Source: SIG710 sp045587665
Lineage (GTDB): Bacteria; Bacillota; Clostridia; Oscillospirales; CAG-272
Length of the DNA: 26,743 nucleotides
Direction: 5' to 3'
Assembly: GCA_045587665.1 (NCBI GenBank)
Contig: JAZNCT010000080.1
Span: 1-26,743, forward strand
Shown here: positions 1 to 7,913 of the stretch, piece after piece
How positions within the stretch are numbered: position 1 is the first letter of the stretch
Layout: each line of letters begins with the position of its first letter
Notes under the pieces: generated by a model
The model's input: only the letters and a program-made list of their open reading frames with translations
What the model was told of the DNA's origin: nothing
The model's database searches: none
Position numbers and translations under genes: made by a program

Positions 1-1580
1 AATATCTTGACGCCAAATTTTTTAATATGTTTGCCTATGGCGGAGATCTGGCGGATATGGAAAAAATGGCTTCATACGTCATCGAAACAAAAACGGTGAA
101 AAACATTGTTTTTGCCATTGGCCCCGAGGCCGCCTATCGCTATGACAGTGAAGAGGACGGCATAAAGGATAATCTGCACTGGAAGGTTGACAGCGAGATA
201 GATCCGCTCATTTTTTACGGCAAGTATCTTTTTCTCAACCCTGCCTATGCCTTTGACAAGATAGATTCTTATATAAACCGCTCCTATCTGCCCGATGCTT
301 CAAATGTTTTCATAGCAGAGAGCGGTGCTTACAACAAGCGTTTAAGAGATTCTATGGCCATTTCTGATATTGATGCTTATTTTAAAGATATGGCAGGAGC
401 AGAATTTGATATTGCGCATCCACGCCCTCTTGAATATATTGACGAGGCGGTTATGTCTATAGAAAATATCAAAAAAGCTTGTGATGAAAAGGGTATCAAT
501 TTTATTCTCATAGGCTCACCTATGTATGATAGTGAGATAGAGTGCTATGATCCTTCCCAAATTGCGGAGCTTGCAACAAAGATCGCACAGGTTACGGATT
601 TTTATAACTTCTGGGGCTATAACGCTTTTTCACACGATGCCAGATATTTTTATGACGGTTATCATTTCAGAAATGCCATTGGCAGTGCGGCTCTTGCATA
701 TATCTTTGAAAATAAAGAGGTCTATATTCCCGAGAGCTTCGGCAGGCTCACAACTGCCGACAGTGTTGATTTTGACCTTGCCGAAATGAACAACCCCGAA
801 AACGGAAAAAACGAGATGCTCGTCACAAAAGTGCCTGTGCTTATGTATCACGCACTGACGGCAAATGAGGATGAGGCAAGTGACACTGTTATTACCGTAA
901 CCTCTTTTGAAGAGCAGATAAAAGCACTTGCGGAGGCAGGCTATAGCGCAGTTTTCTTTGATGATCTGAGAGACTATGTTAAAAACGGAGCTGCTCTGCC
1001 CGAAAAGCCGATAGTTATAACCTTTGATGACGGCTATTCTTCAAATTTGGAGCTTGCTCTGCCGGTGCTTGAAAAATACGGGCAGTGCGCCACCACAAAT
1101 GTGATAGGAGTCAGTGTCGGCAAGGACACATATAAAGATACCGGCAAGCCAATGTATCCGCATTTCAGCCTTGAAGAGGCGAGAGATGCTTTTGAAAAAG
1201 GTGTTTTTGATTTTCAGTCACATACCTATGATATGCACCAGAATTCTTATGACGAAGATCCAAGGGACGGTATGCTTCAGAAGAAGGGTGAGAGGGAGGC
1301 GGATTATATTTCTGCGCTCCGGCTTGATTTTTCGCTTTCAAGCAAGCAGCTAAGTGAGGGGATTGGAAATGATGTTTTTGTTATAACATATCCTCACGGA
1401 AAATATACTCCTCTGACCGATGCCGTTCTTATGGAGAGCGGTGCCGAGATAAGCGTTACGGTTGAAAACGGCACAAATGAAATTATAAAGGGATTGCCGC
1501 AGTCGCTGAGAGGGCTGAAGCGTTTTAACATGACCGATGCTGTCAGCGGTGAGGCACTTTTAGAGATGATTGAATATTGA
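1..1580 (+). CDS. SGNH hydrolase-like / polysaccharide deacetylase (NodB) fusion, 5' truncated by window edge
   Basis: The frame is open from base 3, and the first ATG (base 27) lies inside a domain, so the real start is left of the window. The first half resembles the SGNH-like proteins that work with MBOAT acyltransferases. It ends with an Asp-x-x-His block (DGYH, near bases 655-666) typical of the catalytic Asp/His. From about base 829 a NodB-type deacetylase domain follows. It has an opening VPVLMYHAL motif, TFDDGY with the metal-binding Asp pair (about base 1020) and SHTYDMH supplying two His ligands (about base 1218). The protein probably removes N- or O-acetyl groups from a surface polysaccharide and perhaps also handles acyl groups. 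It is presumably extracytoplasmic, but the N-terminus that would show this is missing. The acyl carrier protein gene follows 30 bases later, so the two are probably co-transcribed. The deacetylase call is firm; the SGNH call is family resemblance. Confidence 0.85.
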   Translation, partial: YLDAKFFNMFAYGGDLADMEKMASYVIETKTVKNIVFAIGPEAAYRYDSEEDGIKDNLHWKVDSEIDPLIFYGKYLFLNPAYAFDKIDSYINRSYLPDASNVFIAESGAYNKRLRDSMAISDIDAYFKDMAGAEFDIAHPRPLEYIDEAVMSIENIKKACDEKGINFILIGSPMYDSEIECYDPSQIAELATKIAQVTDFYNFWGYNAFSHDARYFYDGYHFRNAIGSAALAYIFENKEVYIPESFGRLTTADSVDFDLAEMNNPENGKNEMLVTKVPVLMYHALTANEDEASDTVITVTSFEEQIKALAEAGYSAVFFDDLRDYVKNGAALPEKPIVITFDDGYSSNLELALPVLEKYGQCATTNVIGVSVGKDTYKDTGKPMYPHFSLEEARDAFEKGVFDFQSHTYDMHQNSYDEDPRDGMLQKKGEREADYISALRLDFSLSSKQLSEGIGNDVFVITYPHGKYTPLTDAVLMESGAEISVTVENGTNEIIKGLPQSLRGLKRFNMTDAVSGEALLEMIEY

Positions 1581-1610
1581 TAGATCATATAACCGAAAGG
1601 AACAGATAAA

Positions 1611-1844
1611 ATGTCACCAAAGGAAATTTTGATTGATTTTTTTCAAAAGGAAAAAAAGATAAGCGGTATAGATGAAAACACAGATCTTTTTAAAGAGGGT
1701 CACGTCAATTCGCTTTTTGCACTTGAAATGGTCGTTTTTATTGAAAAGACCTTTTCTATTAAAATTCCCAGAAAGGAAATGAACAAGGCAAATTTCACAA
1801 GCGTCGGCGCAATGGCGGCGCTGGTAGAACGCCTTGCAAAATGA
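1611..1844 (+). CDS. Acyl carrier protein
   Basis: This is a 77-residue acidic helical protein of normal acyl carrier protein length. The phosphopantetheine attachment site is Ser34 in a VNSL motif, where most carriers have DSL. A good ribosome binding site (AAAGGAA, about bases 1596-1602) precedes the ATG. The stop codon ends one base before the FkbH-like ATG, which indicates translational coupling. It is not in a fatty-acid synthesis context. It sits between a deacetylase/SGNH fusion and an FkbH-like gene, so it is more likely a dedicated carrier for an activated acyl or glyceryl unit that decorates a surface polymer. That role is inferred from neighbours; carrier identity is well supported. 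Confidence 0.88.
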   Translation: MSPKEILIDFFQKEKKISGIDENTDLFKEGHVNSLFALEMVVFIEKTFSIKIPRKEMNKANFTSVGAMAALVERLAK

Positions 1845-1845
1845 T

Positions 1846-2874
1846 ATGGCAAAGGAAGCTAAGATAAAATGTCTTGTTTTTGATCTTGATTGCACTCTCT
1901 GGCAGGGAATACTCTCAGAGGGCGGCGGCAAAGAGCTTATAGTTGGAATGGCAGATTTTATTTATGAGCTTGACAGGCGAGGCATTATTATGAGCATTGC
2001 CTCAAAAAATGATTTTGAGGGTGCTATGGCAAATCTCAGGCGATTTGGACTTGATAAATATTTTCTGTGTCCAAGGATAAACTGGGGGGCAAAATCCGAT
2101 TCGATAAAGAGCATTATAGCCGACCTTGGGATAAAGGCGGGTTCGGTTGCCTTTATTGACGACAATCCATTTGAGAGAGACGAGGTGGCTTTTGCTCTGC
2201 CCGATGTGAGAACCTATGATGCAGCAGATTTTGCGTCACTGCCGGGGCTTGAAGAATTTAATCCTTATTTTATAACCGAGGATGCTTCAAGACGCAGAGA
2301 TATGTACAGAGCGGACTTTGCAAGAAAAGAGGATGAAAAGGGTTTTGTCGGCTCTGCTGAAGAATTTTTGATGACTCTCGGGATGAAGCTTGATATATCC
2401 CCCGTTACAGAAAAGGATCTTATGAGGGTGCATGAGCTCACTCTGCGCACACATCAGCTCAATTCAACCGGCTATACATATGATTATGAAGAGCTGAGGA
2501 AATTTATAGATTCGCCCCGTCATGTTTTTCTTATAGCTTCTCTTTGCGATAAATACGGAGACAGCGGCAAGGTTGGTCTTGTGCTTATGGAAAAAAACGA
2601 GGATGCCTACAGGCTTAAGCTGCTTATCGTTTCCTGCAGGGTTATGTCAAGAGGAGTTGGAACAGCCCTTCTGATATGTGCTATAAGGCTGGCAAGAGCC
2701 GATGGGAAAGGACTTGTTGCCGAATTCAGGGAAACTGAGCACAACAGGATAATGTATATAACATATAAGATGATGGGCTTTGAAGAGAAAGAAGAAAACG
2801 GCGAGGATATTTTGCTTGGATATGCCGAGGAGCAGATTCCCGAGTATCCGCCATATCTTGATGTAAAGCTATGA
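1846..2874 (+). CDS. FkbH-like HAD-IIIC protein with C-terminal GNAT-like domain
   Basis: The N-terminal HAD domain carries the DxDxT signature as FDLDCTLW (Asp13, Asp15, Thr17) and a later FIDDNPFERDEV block for the acidic metal site. The C-terminal part (from about residue 190) contains MRVHELTLRTHQLN and SRGVGTALL, as in FkbH-like HAD-GNAT proteins. Characterised FkbH proteins load glyceryl units from 1,3-bisphosphoglycerate onto a carrier protein. The carrier gene directly upstream fits that chemistry, though the substrate here is unproven. I chose ATG 1846 over the in-frame TTG at 1834 because it starts right after the carrier stop. The 3' end overlaps the CotH-type gene by four bases (ATGA), so the genes are translationally coupled. 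Confidence is high for the family and moderate for a glyceryl or acyl loading role. Confidence 0.87.
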   Translation: MAKEAKIKCLVFDLDCTLWQGILSEGGGKELIVGMADFIYELDRRGIIMSIASKNDFEGAMANLRRFGLDKYFLCPRINWGAKSDSIKSIIADLGIKAGSVAFIDDNPFERDEVAFALPDVRTYDAADFASLPGLEEFNPYFITEDASRRRDMYRADFARKEDEKGFVGSAEEFLMTLGMKLDISPVTEKDLMRVHELTLRTHQLNSTGYTYDYEELRKFIDSPRHVFLIASLCDKYGDSGKVGLVLMEKNEDAYRLKLLIVSCRVMSRGVGTALLICAIRLARADGKGLVAEFRETEHNRIMYITYKMMGFEEKEENGEDILLGYAEEQIPEYPPYLDVKL

Positions 2875-4538
2875 AGCGTATAGTTATATTTTTGTGCTTG
2901 CTCTGTACATTGCTTATGTGCTCCTGCAGCGTGCAGACATATGCAGACGGCGAGGTGGGCGGCGATACACTGCCTACCGATTCTGCCGAGGCAAGTGACA
3001 TCGGTTTTATTGTATGCGGAGAACGTATCACTCTGCAAAAGGACGCAGAGGGGGAGGGATATACCCTGTATCTTCCTTCTTTTGCAGATGATATTACCTG
3101 GTCGATTGAAAAGAGCATACTTTTTGAAGGCAAAACCGTAAATGACGGCGAAAGTGCCCGGGGGATGCTTGAGCTTGAAAATGCCGATATCGGCGGATTT
3201 GATGTTAAAATAATGAGGTCGGCAAATATTGCTTCGATGTTTTTGCAGAGCGATGACGGCAATATGGATAAGATAAATTCCAGTGCCGATCATTCTTACG
3301 GCACAGGGGGCAGTTATTCGCTTATCTCTCCCAAGGGTGAGGTTCTTTCTGCAGGAAAACTGAAAAAAATAAGGGGCAGGGGCAACGCAACCTGGAACGG
3401 TACCGAAAAAAAGCCCTATCAGATAGAGCTTTCTTCGCCGACTGAACTGTTAGGCCTTGCAAAGGCAAAAAAATATATTCTGCTTGCAAACTATTATGAT
3501 CCGTCCCTGCTTCGCAACAGTATTGCTTTTGAAATAGCGGCGGCTTATGAGGGATATTCTGTTTCGGGCGAGCCGCTTGATCTCTATGGGTGCGGCGAAT
3601 ATCTCGGCTCATATCTGCTTTGCGAAAAGATAGATATTGCCGAAAACAAGATAGATATTTTTGATCTGGAAAACGCAACAGAGGATCTGCTGCAGGATAA
3701 GGCAGAGGAATATCCGAGAGAAGGGGCAATATCGGGTGCCGAGGCAGGCGGCTCGAAATGGTTTGAGCTTCCCTTAGAGCCCAAGGACAGCAGCGGCGGA
3801 TATCTTCTTGAGGTGGAATATACCGAACGATATCCAAACGAGGTCAGTGGCTTTGTTACAGATCGGGGCTTGCCGATAGTAATTCTTTCGCCCGAATGTG
3901 CCTCAAAAAAACAGGTGGAATATATAAAAGAATATGTCTGCGATTTTGAAGATGCTCTCTATTCGCCTGACGGATACAATGAAAAAGGGAAGCATTACAG
4001 TGACTATGCTGATATGGATTCGCTTGCCTTCAGATATCTTTTTGAAGAATTTCTTCTCAATATAGACGGAGGCGTTTCCAGCTTTCATATTTACAAGGAT
4101 TCCGACGAAATGGGCGGAAAGCTGAATTTTTCCTGCATCTGGGATTATGACTGTGCCTTTGGAAACTATAAAAAATATGCAGATCTCACATCGCCGGAAA
4201 TTCTTTTTGTTGGCGAAAGTGAAACGAGAAACAACGGTTCGATGCCCTCTTGGTTTTATGCTATGCTTAGGAGAGGGGAGCTGAGAGAGCTGATAAAGGA
4301 TTGCTATAACAAAAATTTCAGGGCGTCTGTCGCTATGGCAATATCTATGCTGCCTTCTATGGTAGATAGGATAAGAGCCTCGGCGGAAATGGATCATATG
4401 CTTTACGGCAATTTTGATGCGAGAAATTTTTACGGTGCAGATTGCGGCTCAGATTTTGAAGACGCTACCGCTCATCTTGAGGATTTTATCTGCCGACGTC
4501 TTGATTTTTTTGATAACATAATGAAAAATAACAAATAA
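2871..4538 (+). CDS. CotH kinase family lipoprotein
   Basis: The 555-residue protein begins with a short signal peptide and a cysteine-rich lipobox region (Cys17/Cys19), so it is probably a membrane-anchored lipoprotein facing outward. CotH-family landmarks are the RGRGNATW block (about residues 168-175), KKYILLANYYDPSLLRN (about 200-216) and IWDYDCAFGN (about 422-431). The last contains the DxD-like acidic pair. CotH proteins in Bacillus are spore-coat protein kinases. Secreted CotH-domain proteins in Clostridia are widespread and mostly uncharacterised. Its overlap with the FkbH-like gene ties it to the surface-modification cluster rather than obviously to the spore coat. The family call is firm; the substrate is unknown. 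Confidence 0.87.
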   Translation: MKRIVIFLCLLCTLLMCSCSVQTYADGEVGGDTLPTDSAEASDIGFIVCGERITLQKDAEGEGYTLYLPSFADDITWSIEKSILFEGKTVNDGESARGMLELENADIGGFDVKIMRSANIASMFLQSDDGNMDKINSSADHSYGTGGSYSLISPKGEVLSAGKLKKIRGRGNATWNGTEKKPYQIELSSPTELLGLAKAKKYILLANYYDPSLLRNSIAFEIAAAYEGYSVSGEPLDLYGCGEYLGSYLLCEKIDIAENKIDIFDLENATEDLLQDKAEEYPREGAISGAEAGGSKWFELPLEPKDSSGGYLLEVEYTERYPNEVSGFVTDRGLPIVILSPECASKKQVEYIKEYVCDFEDALYSPDGYNEKGKHYSDYADMDSLAFRYLFEEFLLNIDGGVSSFHIYKDSDEMGGKLNFSCIWDYDCAFGNYKKYADLTSPEILFVGESETRNNGSMPSWFYAMLRRGELRELIKDCYNKNFRASVAMAISMLPSMVDRIRASAEMDHMLYGNFDARNFYGADCGSDFEDATAHLEDFICRRLDFFDNIMKNNK

Positions 4539-4552
4539 ATGGAAAGAGACAT

Positions 4553-5959
4553 ATGAAAATCATCAGTTTTATTTACAACATTTTTTGGGGAGATCTTTTT
4601 AAGATTCCTCTGCCCGGCGGTGCCGAACTGGGAATCTCTCTGCTTGTACTGATACTTATACCTGCAGGTATATTTTTTACTGTAAGAACAAAGTTCTTGC
4701 CAATAAGACTTTTTCCCGAAATGCTTAAGATATCCGCTCAAAAGCAGGTGAAAAAGGAAAGCGGGGCTCTTTCCGGTATGCAGGCACTTATCGTTTCAAC
4801 TGCAACGAGAGTTGGAATGGGAAATATGGTTGGTGTTGTGGCTGCCCTTTCAGCAGGAGGCGCGGGAGCTGTGTTCTGGATGTGGGTAACGGCGCTTATC
4901 GGCTCTTCAACTGCCTTTGTTGAGGCAACCCTTGCGCAGATATATAAGGAGCCCGATCCGCTTTACGGCGGATACCGAGGCGGGCCTGCGCTTTATATAA
5001 ACGCCTTTGTCTCAAAGGATAAGAAGAAAAAGCGTACTGTTCTCGGCATACTTTTCGCCTTTTCGGGGCTTCTGTGCTGGTGCGGAGTAAGCCAGGTTAT
5101 AAGCAATTCGGTAACATCGTCATTTAAATTTGCTTTCAATATTCCTCCTATTTGGACAACCGTTGTTCTGGTTGCACTTGCTGCCATTATAGTTCTCAGA
5201 AAAAACACAACCGTAAAGGTGCTTGATATTATGGTGCCTGTTATGGCGGTGTTCTATTTTGTTATCACGATAATAGTTATGGTTATGAATATAACCGAGA
5301 TCCCGGCAGTGCTCCGGCGTATAATTGATGAGGCCTTCGGACTTCGCCAGGTAGTGGCCGGCGGCTTTGGTGCAGCACTTATGAACGGCGTTAAGAGAGG
5401 ACTTTTCTCAAATGAAGCTGGCTCCGGCTCCGCCCCCTGTGCTGCGGCTGCTGCTGATGTGAGCCACCCTGCAAAGGCAGGCCTTTTTCAGGCATTTGGT
5501 GTTATTATTGACACTATCGTTATTTGTACTTGTACCGCTATGATAATGCTTCTCACTCCCCAGGGTGTTATTGGCGAATATGAGGGCATGGAGCTCTTGC
5601 AGACCTCTATGCAGCATCATTTTGGATATGCAGGGGTTGTATTTACAGCTATAACTCTCGGCCTGTTTTGCTTCTCTACCTTTATCGGCATACTTTATTA
5701 TGCAAGGTCAAATGTTGCCTATATTTTTGGCGACAACTGGACATCTCAAACAGGATATAAGATCGTTGCCCTCATAATGCTCTTTGTGGGTGGACTTGCC
5801 GCTTATACATTTGTTTGGGATATCGGAGATATCGGAATTGCTCTTATGACGGTGTTCAATATGATCGCTCTTATCCCCATGTCCGGCAAGGCTATAAGAT
5901 CGCTCAACGAATACACTGCAATGAGAAAGGCAGAAAAGCTTAAAAGCAGAGAACAGTAA
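4553..5959 (+). CDS. Sodium:alanine/glycine symporter (AGCS family)
   Basis: The 468-residue protein has about ten hydrophobic segments and normal AGCS length. Diagnostic stretches are ATRVGMGNMVGVVAAL near residue 83 and GLFSNEAGSGSAP near residue 283, a hallmark of AlsT/GlnT-type transporters. It should import alanine, glycine or a similar small neutral amino acid with sodium across the cytoplasmic membrane. The ATG has a GGAAAGAG ribosome binding site and lies 14 bases after the CotH-type stop, so read-through from the preceding cluster is possible. The strong hairpin starting about 55 bases after its stop may act as its terminator and also lies over the sigG ribosome binding site. The exact amino acid cannot be told from sequence. 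Confidence 0.93.
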   Translation: MKIISFIYNIFWGDLFKIPLPGGAELGISLLVLILIPAGIFFTVRTKFLPIRLFPEMLKISAQKQVKKESGALSGMQALIVSTATRVGMGNMVGVVAALSAGGAGAVFWMWVTALIGSSTAFVEATLAQIYKEPDPLYGGYRGGPALYINAFVSKDKKKKRTVLGILFAFSGLLCWCGVSQVISNSVTSSFKFAFNIPPIWTTVVLVALAAIIVLRKNTTVKVLDIMVPVMAVFYFVITIIVMVMNITEIPAVLRRIIDEAFGLRQVVAGGFGAALMNGVKRGLFSNEAGSGSAPCAAAAADVSHPAKAGLFQAFGVIIDTIVICTCTAMIMLLTPQGVIGEYEGMELLQTSMQHHFGYAGVVFTAITLGLFCFSTFIGILYYARSNVAYIFGDNWTSQTGYKIVALIMLFVGGLAAYTFVWDIGDIGIALMTVFNMIALIPMSGKAIRSLNEYTAMRKAEKLKSREQ

Positions 5960-6005
5960 CCTTTCATTTTGGCAGATGTACCTGTTTTTACCGAAAGCAA
6001 AATGT

Positions 6006-6036
6006 GTATATAAAACTCCCATCTGTGTCAATACTT
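6006..6036 (+). promoter_or_regulatory. Candidate sigma-F-like promoter for sigG
   Basis: GTATA (6006-6010) matches the sigma-F/sigma-G -35 element. After 16 bases, GTCAATACTT (6027-6036) matches the GGNRANAHTR-type -10 at most positions. Transcription would begin near 6042-6044, inside the 3' arm of the hairpin described next. Forespore sigG genes are known to be sigma-F dependent, so the placement fits. This is motif matching by eye. Confidence 0.5.
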
Positions 6037-6066
6037 TTGACATACGGATGGGAGTGATTTTTATTT
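6015..6066 (+). promoter_or_regulatory. Hairpin that masks the sigG ribosome binding site; possible terminator of upstream gene
   Basis: ACTCCCATC (6015-6023) pairs with GATGGGAGT (6047-6055). Inside it TGTGTCA (6024-6030) pairs with TGACATA (6038-6044), leaving a CG bulge and a 7-base loop. The 3' arm contains the GGAG ribosome binding site (6051-6054) of sigG. A U-rich stretch follows the stem, so it could also terminate the symporter transcript. A transcript started from the sigma-F-like promoter would lack the 5' arm. Confidence 0.72.
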
Positions 6067-6836
6067 ATTACAGTAAGGTCGAAATATGCGGTGTGAATAC
6101 CGCCCAGCTTAAAACACTGACAGCCGAGGAAACGCAGGATCTGCTGATTAAAACGAAAAAGGGTGATCTTAAGGCCAGAGAAATTTTGATATACGGAAAT
6201 CTGAGATTGGTTCTAAGTGTTATACAGCGCTTTACTGGCAGAAAAGAGCTTATGGACGATCTTTTTCAGGTGGGCTGCATAGGACTTATCAAGGCTGTGG
6301 ATAATTTCAACACAGAGCTTGGCGTAAGATTCAGCACCTATGCTGTTCCAATGATAATCGGAGAAATAAGAAGATATCTGAGAGACAACAATGCAATAAG
6401 AGTCAGCCGATCAATAAGAGATCTTGCATACAGAGCTCTTAATGTGCGTGAGGAGCTTACAAGAGAGAGGCAGAGCGAGCCGAAAATTGAAGAGATCGCT
6501 GAAAAATTAGGAGAAAAAAGAGAGACTGTTCAACGCGCTATGGAGGCAATAATTGAGCCGATATCATTATATGATCCGGTGTATTCGGAAAACGGAGATT
6601 CTATATACGTTATGGATCAGATATGCGACCCGAGTTCAGGAGACGACCTTTGGCTTGAAAACATTGCTCTGAAGGACGCTATGAAAAAGCTTGGCGAAAG
6701 GGAGAGGGCAATTATTAAACTGCGTTTTTACGGAAATAAAACGCAAATGGAGATCGCAGAGGAGATAGGGATATCTCAGGCACAGGTCTCCAGACTTGAA
6801 AAGGGAGCGCTGGAGCAGATACGAAAGCAGATCTGA
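6063..6836 (+). CDS. sigG: RNA polymerase sporulation sigma factor sigma-G, probable ATT start
   Basis: The product resembles Bacillus subtilis sigma-G closely along its length. It has KVEICGV at the N-terminus, NGNLRLVLSVIQRF-like and DDLFQVGCIGL in region 2, FSTYAVPMIIGEIRRYLRDNN and IRVSRS after it, and MEIAEEIGISQAQVSRLEK in region 4.2. It directs late forespore gene expression. From the ATT at 6063 the protein has 257 residues, close to the usual length. In the family the Met lies four residues before KVEICG, exactly where ATT falls, and GGAG (6051-6054) is 8 bases upstream of it. Alternatives are ATG 6048 and GTG 6054, but both lack a well-spaced ribosome binding site. Unusually it follows a symporter gene, not sigE. 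Identity is near certain; the start codon is less so. Confidence 0.93.
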   Translation: MYYSKVEICGVNTAQLKTLTAEETQDLLIKTKKGDLKAREILIYGNLRLVLSVIQRFTGRKELMDDLFQVGCIGLIKAVDNFNTELGVRFSTYAVPMIIGEIRRYLRDNNAIRVSRSIRDLAYRALNVREELTRERQSEPKIEEIAEKLGEKRETVQRAMEAIIEPISLYDPVYSENGDSIYVMDQICDPSSGDDLWLENIALKDAMKKLGERERAIIKLRFYGNKTQMEIAEEIGISQAQVSRLEKGALEQIRKQI

Positions 6837-6866
6837 AAAGGCAGAGTTTTGATCTCTGCCTTTTTT
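6837..6866 (+). terminator. Rho-independent terminator after sigG
   Basis: AAAGGCAGAG (6837-6846) pairs with CTCTGCCTTT around a 7-base loop, and six T follow from 6861. It starts immediately after the sigG stop. Confidence 0.92.
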
Positions 6867-6886
6867 GAGATTTATGGCAAACACCC

Positions 6887-6915
6887 TTGAATTAAATTTG
6901 ATGATATGTTATAAT
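6887..6915 (+). promoter_or_regulatory. Sigma-A promoter for the nrnA-nrnA-surE operon
   Basis: TTGAAT (6887-6892), a 17-base spacer and TATAAT (6910-6915), with TG one base upstream of the -10. The expected start is near 6922, leaving a leader of about 37 bases before the first gene. Confidence 0.75.
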
Positions 6916-6958
6916 TGTTTGTGTGGTATTATTATGATGAAACGATGTGGAGAAGGAT

Positions 6959-7906
6959 ATGTTTGAAAAAATTCTTGACAATATAAAAAGATACGATAAA
7001 ATAATTATACACCGTCACGAAAAGCCTGACGGAGATGCTATCGGAAGTCAGGTCGGTATGAAACAGCTTATTCTTGATAACTTCCCACATAAAAAGGTTT
7101 TTGCTGTGGGTGACAGCCCGCGTTTCCTTTCATTTATGGAGGGGGCTGAGCCTGACCTTATCTCGGATGATGAATACAACGGAGCACTTGCTGTGATCCT
7201 TGACTGCGGATCGAGTTGTCTTATAAGCGACGGTCGATTTAAATTGGCGTCATCTTCTGTAAGGATAGATCACCACATTTTTTGTGAAAAGATAGCAGAT
7301 GAAGAGGTCGTTGACACAAGCTTTGAGAGCTGCTGCGGTATGGTTACTGAGTTTGCGCTTGAATCAGGCCTTAAAATAAACCCTGTGGCGGCAAAGTCGC
7401 TTTTTACCGGACTTGTGACAGATTCGGGAAGATTTCGCTATGACAGCACAAATGCGCGTTCTCTGAGACTTGCGGCCGCACTGCTTGAGATAGGTGTTGA
7501 CACAAACGAACTATACAAAAATCTTTACGCCGATACATATGAAAGCAAGCTTTTGCGTGCCTCTTTCACCCTCAAGATCAAGCTGACAGAAGCAAACACT
7601 GCGTATATCTATACCACAAAAGAGGAGCTTGAAGAACTTGGCGCAGATGCCTTTGTTGTTTCAAGGTCAATGGTTGGCGTTATGTCGGATATGAAGGGCG
7701 TTGGCATATGGGTCAACTTTACCGAGTGTGAGGACGGAGTTTTGTGTGAGCTTCGCTCCGACAGATTGAATATAAATCCCATTGCGGTAAAATATGGCGG
7801 CGGTGGCCACGCAAAGGCCAGCGGTGCAAAGCTAAGGGATTATAATGAAGCAATGGCAATGCTGGGCGATCTTGATAGGCTGTCACAAGAAAACAATATA
7901 ATTTGA
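6959..7906 (+). CDS. nrnA: DHH/DHHA1 phosphoesterase, NrnA type (oligoribonuclease / pAp phosphatase)
   Basis: The 315-residue cytoplasmic protein has the full DHH-family metal set: DGD (Asp24, Asp26) in HRHEKPDGDAIGS, Asp82 in ILDCG, and DHH (104-106). A C-terminal DHHA1 domain carries GGGGHAKASGA. NrnA enzymes degrade 2-5 nucleotide RNA and linear dinucleotides from the end and remove the 3' phosphate from pAp. I chose ATG 6959, preceded by GGAGAAGG (6949-6956), over the in-frame GTG at 6947. It is the first gene after a good promoter, and a related gene follows 7 bases after its stop. The exact activity (nanoRNase, pAp phosphatase or cyclic-dinucleotide breakdown) cannot be separated by sequence. 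Confidence 0.9.
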   Translation: MFEKILDNIKRYDKIIIHRHEKPDGDAIGSQVGMKQLILDNFPHKKVFAVGDSPRFLSFMEGAEPDLISDDEYNGALAVILDCGSSCLISDGRFKLASSSVRIDHHIFCEKIADEEVVDTSFESCCGMVTEFALESGLKINPVAAKSLFTGLVTDSGRFRYDSTNARSLRLAAALLEIGVDTNELYKNLYADTYESKLLRASFTLKIKLTEANTAYIYTTKEELEELGADAFVVSRSMVGVMSDMKGVGIWVNFTECEDGVLCELRSDRLNINPIAVKYGGGGHAKASGAKLRDYNEAMAMLGDLDRLSQENNII

Positions 7907-7913
7907 GGTGCAA

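Noticed and set aside
2607..3293. Long minus-strand open frame (228 codons) opposite the FkbH-like and CotH-type genes
   Set aside because: It lies across two well-supported genes in coupled arrangement, has no ribosome binding site or family-like sequence, and reads as a shadow frame.
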